A DNA stretch of 64,000 nucleotides, from positions 1 through 64,000 of the forward strand of contig QZKP01000041.1 in NCBI GenBank assembly GCA_003605055.1, read 5' to 3'. A program made the position numbers and the translations under genes. Below are positions 59,566-64,000 of the stretch, in pieces (position 1 is the first letter of the stretch; each line of letters opens with the position of its first letter). Origin of the DNA: Desulfarculus sp. GTDB taxonomy: Bacteria > Desulfobacterota > Desulfarculia > Desulfarculales > Desulfarculaceae. The notes beneath the pieces were generated by a model, which searched no databases, was not told where the DNA came from, and saw nothing but the letters and a program-made list of their open reading frames with translations.

Positions 59566-60252
59566 TTAACTTTTGCCCAACACCTCCTTCGGCGGCTCGC
59601 GCCATAGGTCGGTTTCGCTTAGGCTGAAGTCCCGGCGCGGGCCGCTCACCTCCTGCCGCATCTCGTTAAGCAGCGCGCCCACCCGGACCAGGCGGCCGCG
59701 GTCCATCTCTCGCGCCTTGGCCGTGAAAAACCCGCGAGCCGTCTCCTCGGCCCGGTCGCGGCACTCCCGGGCCAGGCAGTCGGCCAGGTTCTCGCTGAAC
59801 TCGCACATGAGCAGGCCCAGGATCACCAGGTCGAACAGACCGGCCTTTTCCAGCACGTCCGCGTCGTAGAGTATCTTGGCCTCCAGGCTGGCCGGCGCCT
59901 CGGCCTTGCCCTTGTGGGCCGTGATGCAGTGTTGGATGGCCGCTACCTCGAAGGCCAGGTAACCCAGGGCGGGCAGCATCTCTTGCGCCAATCGCGCCCC
60001 GGCCAGGTCGTGGCCCATCTCTGGCCAGTTGGGGTAGCAGAAGCCGATGTCGTGCAGCAGCACCGCCGGCAGCAGGACACTGTAGTCCACGCCTTTTTCG
60101 CTGGCCGCGATGACCAGGGCGCGGTGGGTGTCGCGGACCACGTGGCCGAAGTTGTGGTGGCAGAGGCCGGCCTGGCCGTAGCGCCGCCTGGCCTCCAGAT
60201 AGACCCGCAGGATGCGGGGATCGGCCCTGACGTGTTCGTCCAGCATCGGCAT
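59566..60252 (-). CDS. HD-domain phosphohydrolase-like protein
   Basis: This 228-residue protein has the HD metal motif: His in CHHNFGHVVRDTHR, His-Asp in AVLLHDIGFCYP, later His residues in GHDLAG and CITAHKGKAEA, and Asp in LYDADVLEK. Nucleotide or phosphomonoester hydrolysis is the usual role of such stand-alone domains. Its stop is two bases from the start of... the next upstream gene's stop region, as it lies immediately downstream (1 base) of the Tm-1-like gene, so the two are coupled. Confidence 0.86.
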   Translation of the reverse strand: MPMLDEHVRADPRILRVYLEARRRYGQAGLCHHNFGHVVRDTHRALVIAASEKGVDYSVLLPAVLLHDIGFCYPNWPEMGHDLAGARLAQEMLPALGYLAFEVAAIQHCITAHKGKAEAPASLEAKILYDADVLEKAGLFDLVILGLLMCEFSENLADCLARECRDRAEETARGFFTAKAREMDRGRLVRVGALLNEMRQEVSGPRRDFSLSETDLWREPPKEVLGKS

Positions 60253-60253
60253 C

Positions 60254-61528
60254 TCAGCCAGCCTCTCTGGCCTGGGCCTGGGCCAGCAGCCCCTGGAACA
60301 GCTCCATCAGCTTGGGGGTCAGGGAGGGGTCGTTGATGTGCTCGCGGAACTCGTGGATGACGATCGCGGGCTTGAGCTCCGCACGCAGGGTGTTCACCAG
60401 GGCCTGGTCCGCCTCCAGGTTGCGGAAGTGCAGCCCCTCGCGGTTGTAGAAGGAAAACCCGCCCCAGGGCACGGCGATGGCCACCGGCCCCCGGGCCTGG
60501 TTAAGGCGCTCAGCCATCACCTTGGCCAAGCGCACTGACTGCTCCGGGGTGATGCGCACCAGGGTGATGTGAGGGTTGTGCGGCACCGAAGGCTGCTGGC
60601 AGTACTCCCGGGGCACGGTCTCGGGCTCGCGCAGGGTGATGATGTCCGCCGCTCCGGGCACCACCAGGCGGGGCAGCCCGGCCCGGCCGCCGTCCAGCAA
60701 GCGGGTGTGGTCGCTGGGGTGGATGCCGCCGAACAGCTCGTCGGTGACTTCATGGATGGTCAGGTCCAACAGGGCGTCCAGGAAACCCTCGCAGGCCATC
60801 TCCTCCATGGCCTTGCCGCCGGTGCCGTTGGAGTGGAAGGAAAACACCTCGTAGCCCTGGGCCTCCAAGAGAGGTTTGAGGGCCATGCCCTGGGGCGTGG
60901 TCTGGCCGTAGAGGGTCAGCCCCACCCGCAGGCGGTGGCCTTCCTCGGCGGGCGCCTCCACCGCCGCCATGCCGCACACCGCGCCAGCCGCGTTGGCCAG
61001 GATGCGCCGGGTCAGGGAGTTGAGCCCCATAATGTCCACCACCGAGTGCATGATGGTCAGGTCGCGGGTACCGGTGTAGATACCGAAGGGGGTGATGCCC
61101 GAGGCCACGGTGGAGACCATGACCTTGGGCACCCCCAGGGGCAGAGCCCGCATGGCGTAGGTGCATATTTCGGTGCCCTGGGCCCCGCCCAGCCCCAACA
61201 CGCCGCAGATACGGCCCTGGTCATACAGCTCCCGCAGGATCAGGGCCGAGCCCCGGCACATGGCCCGGACGCCCCGCTCGCGGCTGCCCCGCTCGGCCTT
61301 GTGCTCGGCCAGGTAGCAGCGATCCTCGCCGCCGGCCGCGCAGATGCGGTCGGCGGCGATGTCCGGCGCGGGGCAGTCCGAGCGCGGTCCGTCCAGGATG
61401 CCGGTGTCCACGACCACCACGCCAAAGCCCAGCCGCTCTATGCACTCCTTGATGTAGGCCGTCTCCGGACCCTTGGTGTCCAGGGTGGCGATTACGGCGA
61501 TGGCCTTGCCTGCGCCCTTGGTATCCAT
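60254..61528 (-). CDS. Tm-1-like ATP-binding (UPF0261) family protein
   Basis: This 424-residue protein matches the UPF0261/Tm-1 family: N-terminal AVIATLDTKGPETAYIKE and VVVVDTGILDGP, middle GLGGAQGTEICTYAMRALPLGVPKVMVSTVASG, and C-terminal FHSNGTGGKAMEEM with HEFREHINDP. The plant Tm-1 N-terminal domain binds ATP; bacterial members often sit in catabolic operons beside TIM-barrel proteins. Function here unknown; a kinase-like or hydrolase role on the pathway substrate is possible. Confidence 0.88.
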   Translation of the reverse strand: MDTKGAGKAIAVIATLDTKGPETAYIKECIERLGFGVVVVDTGILDGPRSDCPAPDIAADRICAAGGEDRCYLAEHKAERGSRERGVRAMCRGSALILRELYDQGRICGVLGLGGAQGTEICTYAMRALPLGVPKVMVSTVASGITPFGIYTGTRDLTIMHSVVDIMGLNSLTRRILANAAGAVCGMAAVEAPAEEGHRLRVGLTLYGQTTPQGMALKPLLEAQGYEVFSFHSNGTGGKAMEEMACEGFLDALLDLTIHEVTDELFGGIHPSDHTRLLDGGRAGLPRLVVPGAADIITLREPETVPREYCQQPSVPHNPHITLVRITPEQSVRLAKVMAERLNQARGPVAIAVPWGGFSFYNREGLHFRNLEADQALVNTLRAELKPAIVIHEFREHINDPSLTPKLMELFQGLLAQAQAREAG

Positions 61529-61543
61529 CGCGCGCCGAGCCGT

Positions 61544-62404
61544 CTAGAACGAGCGGGTGTCGTAGGAGCGGTTATGCACCTTCACCTCGATTCCGCGAAT
61601 CTCATCGATGAACTTGGCCATGATCTCGGCCTTGCGGTTGAACAGGGCCTCACCCTTCTCGGCCGAGGCGCGGAAGGGGTTGCCGATCAGGCCGGTGTCG
61701 CTGTACTCCTGGTGATCCATGGGCACCCAGGCCACGTTCAGGCCGTTGTAGATCAAATAGGGGCTGCCGTTGACCTTGCTGAAGCTCTTGCCCGCCCACG
61801 CAGGCGCGTGCGGGAAGTCCTTGTCCGTGCGCTCCAGGTGCACCAGGTCCTGGTTGAAGGCCATCACCTCCGAGGTTTCGATCTCGCTGCCGTGCCAGCC
61901 GGGGGTCTCCTCGGGCGGGTTCTCGATAATGTCCGGGGCAAAGGCGGGAGCGGCCTCTGCGTCGTTGCGGAACACGCAGACAAAGGCGCCGGTCTCGTAG
62001 CGCAGGCGGCGCAGGGCTGGGTCCACCACCTTCATATTGGAGGTGTGGCCGGTGGCGAAGACGATCTTGTTGAAGCCGTTGTGGATCAGGCAGCGGGCCA
62101 CGTCGTAGAGCAGGTTCTGGTAGATGGTGGCCCGGATGGTGACGGTGCCCGAAGCCAAGCCGGCCGGATGCAGGTGCTGGGGCGAGTAGCCGAACCAGAT
62201 GAGGGGCATGTGGGGCACGTTGGCCAGGCGGGCGGCGCGCTGCACCGGAATGTCGGTGGCCACGCCGTCGGTGCACACCGGAAGGTGACGGCCGTGCTGC
62301 TCACAGCTTCCCAGAGGCACCAGCACGATGTCGGTCTCCTTGAGCCACTCGCGCACATCCAGGTAGCCGCAGTGATACAAGTTGTAAACTTTTTCTTTGG
62401 CCAT
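61544..62404 (-). CDS. Creatininase-family amidohydrolase
   Basis: This 286-residue protein has the creatininase binuclear metal pattern: Glu and His in LVPLGSCEQHGRHLPVCTD, Asp in the same motif, the TGHTSNM loop and Glu in WHGSEIETSEVMAF. Members hydrolyse cyclic or small amides (creatinine, formylated amines). It is 15 bases from the Tm-1-like gene. It probably opens an amide in the compound this locus degrades. Confidence 0.9.
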   Translation of the reverse strand: MAKEKVYNLYHCGYLDVREWLKETDIVLVPLGSCEQHGRHLPVCTDGVATDIPVQRAARLANVPHMPLIWFGYSPQHLHPAGLASGTVTIRATIYQNLLYDVARCLIHNGFNKIVFATGHTSNMKVVDPALRRLRYETGAFVCVFRNDAEAAPAFAPDIIENPPEETPGWHGSEIETSEVMAFNQDLVHLERTDKDFPHAPAWAGKSFSKVNGSPYLIYNGLNVAWVPMDHQEYSDTGLIGNPFRASAEKGEALFNRKAEIMAKFIDEIRGIEVKVHNRSYDTRSF

Positions 62405-62441
62405 GACGCTCTCTCCTTTGCTGAGGGCGAAAAAGTTCGTC

Positions 62442-63710
62442 CTAGAGTTTGTTGGTCAAACGTATCAGGGCCGCCCGGCGATGGGCGTCCATGGTCTCGA
62501 ACTCGGCCTGGCGCACGGAATAGGGGGCCAGCACCTTGGCGCCCCGCTCGTCCACCCACTGGTGGGTGATAACCTTGAGGAAGTGACCCACCCACAGGCC
62601 GCCGGTATAGCGGGCCCCGCGGCCGGTGGGCAGGATGTGATTGGTGCCGGCCACCTTGTCCGCGAAGACCTCGGCCGCGGCCTGGCCTAGGAACAGCGAG
62701 CCGTAGGCGTTCAACTGGGGCAGCAGGACCCGCGGGTTTTCGGTGTGCACCTCCAGGTGCTCGGGGCCGTAGTCGTTGGCATAAGCCGCGGCTTCCTCCA
62801 GGCTGTCCACCAGCACCACCACCCCGTGCTCCTCCCAGGAGGTCCGGGCCACCTCCTCGGTGGTCAGGTTCTTGAGCTGACGCTGTATCTCAGCCAGCAC
62901 CGCCCGGCCCAGCTCCGGCGAGGTGGTTACCACCGCCCCGCGGGCCATGGGATCGTGCTCGCACTGGGCCAAGATGTCGGCGGCGATGTAGTCGGCCCGG
63001 CCGCTGTGGTCGGCGATGACCATGCACTCGCTGGGGCCGGCCAGGAAGTCAATGCCCACGGCGCCGAAAACCTGGCGCTTGGCCTCCATGACGTACTGGT
63101 TGCCGGGCCCCACGATCAGGTCCACCGGCTTGATGCTCTCGGTGCCGTAGGCCATGGCCGCGATGGCCTGGGCGCCGCCCAGGCAGTAGATCTCGTCGGC
63201 GCCCAGGGCGTCCATGGTGTAGAGGATGGCCGGGTTGATGCGCCCCTCCCGGCCCGGCGAGGAGCAGGCCACCAGCCGGGGCACGCCGGCCACCTTGGCC
63301 GGGGCCAGGGACATCACCGCCGAGGTCAGGCAGGGGTAGCGGCCGGCGGGTACGTAGGCCGCGGCCGAGTTCACCGGCACCAGCCGGTGGCCCATGCGCA
63401 CGCCGGGGATCATCTCCTGCTCGAACTCCTGGATGCGCTCTCGCTGGGCGCGGGCAAAGGCCGTGACCCGCTCGATGGCGAAGTCCAGGCCCTCGATGAT
63501 CTGGGCAGGCAGCTCGGCCGTGGCCGCGGCGATCTTCTCCGGTCCCACCCGGAAGGGCCCGGGGAACTTGTCGAAGGTCTGGGAGTAGTGCAGCAGGGCC
63601 GCGTCGCCCTCGGTCTTGACCCGTTCCAGTATCTCCTCCACACGCTGGCGCAGGGCCTTTATGTCTTCGGGCCGGGCGGGTTTGGCGCTCTTGAGTTCCT
63701 TTATGGCCAT
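62442..63710 (-). CDS. Histidinol dehydrogenase-family protein, HpsN-like clade
   Basis: This 422-residue NAD-dependent alcohol dehydrogenase has the HisD fold. It carries GADEIYCLGGAQAIAAMAYGTE, VGPGNQYVMEAKRQVFG, FLAGPSECMVIAD and the His of EHLEVHT. The segment ARYTGGLWVGHFLKVITHQ resembles HpsN (sulfopropanediol 3-dehydrogenase) rather than biosynthetic HisD, and no his genes are near. It probably oxidises a primary alcohol to an acid in two steps. ATG 63710 follows GAGGAGG; a longer reading frame upstream overlaps the aminotransferase and is rejected. Confidence 0.88.
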   Translation of the reverse strand: MAIKELKSAKPARPEDIKALRQRVEEILERVKTEGDAALLHYSQTFDKFPGPFRVGPEKIAAATAELPAQIIEGLDFAIERVTAFARAQRERIQEFEQEMIPGVRMGHRLVPVNSAAAYVPAGRYPCLTSAVMSLAPAKVAGVPRLVACSSPGREGRINPAILYTMDALGADEIYCLGGAQAIAAMAYGTESIKPVDLIVGPGNQYVMEAKRQVFGAVGIDFLAGPSECMVIADHSGRADYIAADILAQCEHDPMARGAVVTTSPELGRAVLAEIQRQLKNLTTEEVARTSWEEHGVVVLVDSLEEAAAYANDYGPEHLEVHTENPRVLLPQLNAYGSLFLGQAAAEVFADKVAGTNHILPTGRGARYTGGLWVGHFLKVITHQWVDERGAKVLAPYSVRQAEFETMDAHRRAALIRLTNKL

Positions 63711-63724
63711 GGCGGGTAGCCTCC

Positions 63725-64000
63725 TCAGATTAGTTCCTGGACGTGCCGCTGCACCTTGCTCAGGGCCTCCAGGATGTGGTCCATGTCTTCGCGCTGGGCC
63801 AGGAGCACCTGGTGCCGTAGGATCAGGGTGCGGCGGCAGGCCTCCTCGGCCTGCGGGCAACCAGGGTCGTTGGGATCCACGGCCTGCCGGTATCGCTCCA
63901 GCACCTGCGGGCACAGCGCGCCGGCCAGGTTGGCCGGCTGAAACACCGGCTGGCGGTAGATGGGATGGGCGTCGCCAGGCACAAAGGGCGCGCCCTCGGC
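63725..64000 (-). CDS. C-terminus of a DegT/DnrJ/EryC1/StrS-type aminotransferase (5' end outside window)
   Basis: The last 91 residues of a PLP-dependent aminotransferase whose N-terminus lies beyond base 64000. The fragment DAHPIYRQPVFQ, a CP...CPQAEEACRR stretch and LRHQVLLAQREDMDHILEALSKV match the C-terminal domain of sugar or cyclitol aminotransferases. The PLP Lys is outside the window. It is the first visible gene of the minus-strand operon and ends 14 bases before the HpsN-like gene. Confidence 0.75.
   Translation of the reverse strand, partial: AEGAPFVPGDAHPIYRQPVFQPANLAGALCPQVLERYRQAVDPNDPGCPQAEEACRRTLILRHQVLLAQREDMDHILEALSKVQRHVQELI

Noticed and set aside
62442-63710. Histidine biosynthesis hisD
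   Set aside because: No other his genes; C-terminal motifs are nearer to HpsN and the neighbours are catabolic.
62442-63914. N-terminally longer form of the HpsN-like protein
   Set aside because: The extra ~68 residues overlap the aminotransferase gene and are Pro/Gly/Arg-rich shadow sequence; ATG 63710 has a strong ribosome site.

Overview
The window is GC-rich DNA with dense operons, apart from an AT-richer block at about 37.5-47.1 kb. The gene set suggests a strictly anaerobic Desulfobacterota-type bacterium (a Desulfarculus-like relative would fit; this is inference, there is no rRNA here). Signs of this are DsrK/HdrD-like iron-sulfur proteins, a multihaem cytochrome fused to a NarI/DsrM-like membrane domain, two TRAP importers (TAXI and DctPQM), acyl-CoA chemistry, a UbiD decarboxylase, and molybdenum enzymes with selenium signatures. 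No rRNA, tRNA, CRISPR array or transposase was seen.

Layout. 0-4 kb: the repeat tail of a Gly/Pro-rich protein, a CHASE2 adenylate/guanylate cyclase and an MBL-fold hydrolase. 4-11.7 kb: acyl-CoA dehydrogenase, M20D amidohydrolase, a soluble fumarate-reductase-like flavoprotein with its own small 2Fe-2S protein, a degenerate M24 (creatinase-fold) protein, an L-2-amino-thiazoline-4-carboxylate hydrolase family protein and, convergently, an L-cysteine desulfidase family protein. 12-17.2 kb: a compact redox operon of hexahaem-cytochrome/NarI-like fusion, HdrD/DsrK-like protein, GcvH-like lipoyl protein, second HdrD/DsrK-like protein and lipoate-protein ligase. 17.2-24.1 kb: an IclR regulator divergent from nitroreductase, TAXI-TRAP, UbiD and a zinc-ribbon protein, with two matching 17-bp palindromes between the divergent promoters. 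24.2-28 kb: a MacAB-like efflux system with a MarR regulator. 28-34.1 kb: a small hypothetical, a MASE3-SpoIIE phosphatase and a 1252-residue exported orphan.

34.2-47.1 kb looks like one acyl-CoA regulon: DUF35 protein, thiolase-like protein, TRAP DctPQM, a dienoyl-CoA-reductase-like flavoenzyme, TetR, acyl/aryl-CoA ligase and a molybdopterin oxidoreductase. That last enzyme is interrupted by an in-frame TGA with a bacterial SECIS-like hairpin directly after it, so I read it as a selenoprotein. Two 18-bp TetR-type palindromes of the same consensus sit at the start sites of two TTGACA promoters in this region.

47.2-64 kb is entirely on the minus strand: a catabolic locus with a DegT-type aminotransferase (cut by the window edge), a HisD/HpsN-like dehydrogenase, creatininase, Tm-1/UPF0261, HD, SDR, TIM-barrel, amidohydrolase and IlvD/Edd proteins. 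It continues with a GntR regulator, a three-subunit molybdenum hydroxylase, a sugar-isomerase-like protein, a 2-hydroxyacid dehydrogenase, a cupin and YqeB. YqeB is a marker of selenium-dependent molybdenum hydroxylases. The most novel-looking parts are the lipoate-linked Hdr/cytochrome operon, the selenocysteine molybdoenzyme with its TetR regulon, and the YqeB/molybdenum hydroxylase catabolic locus.
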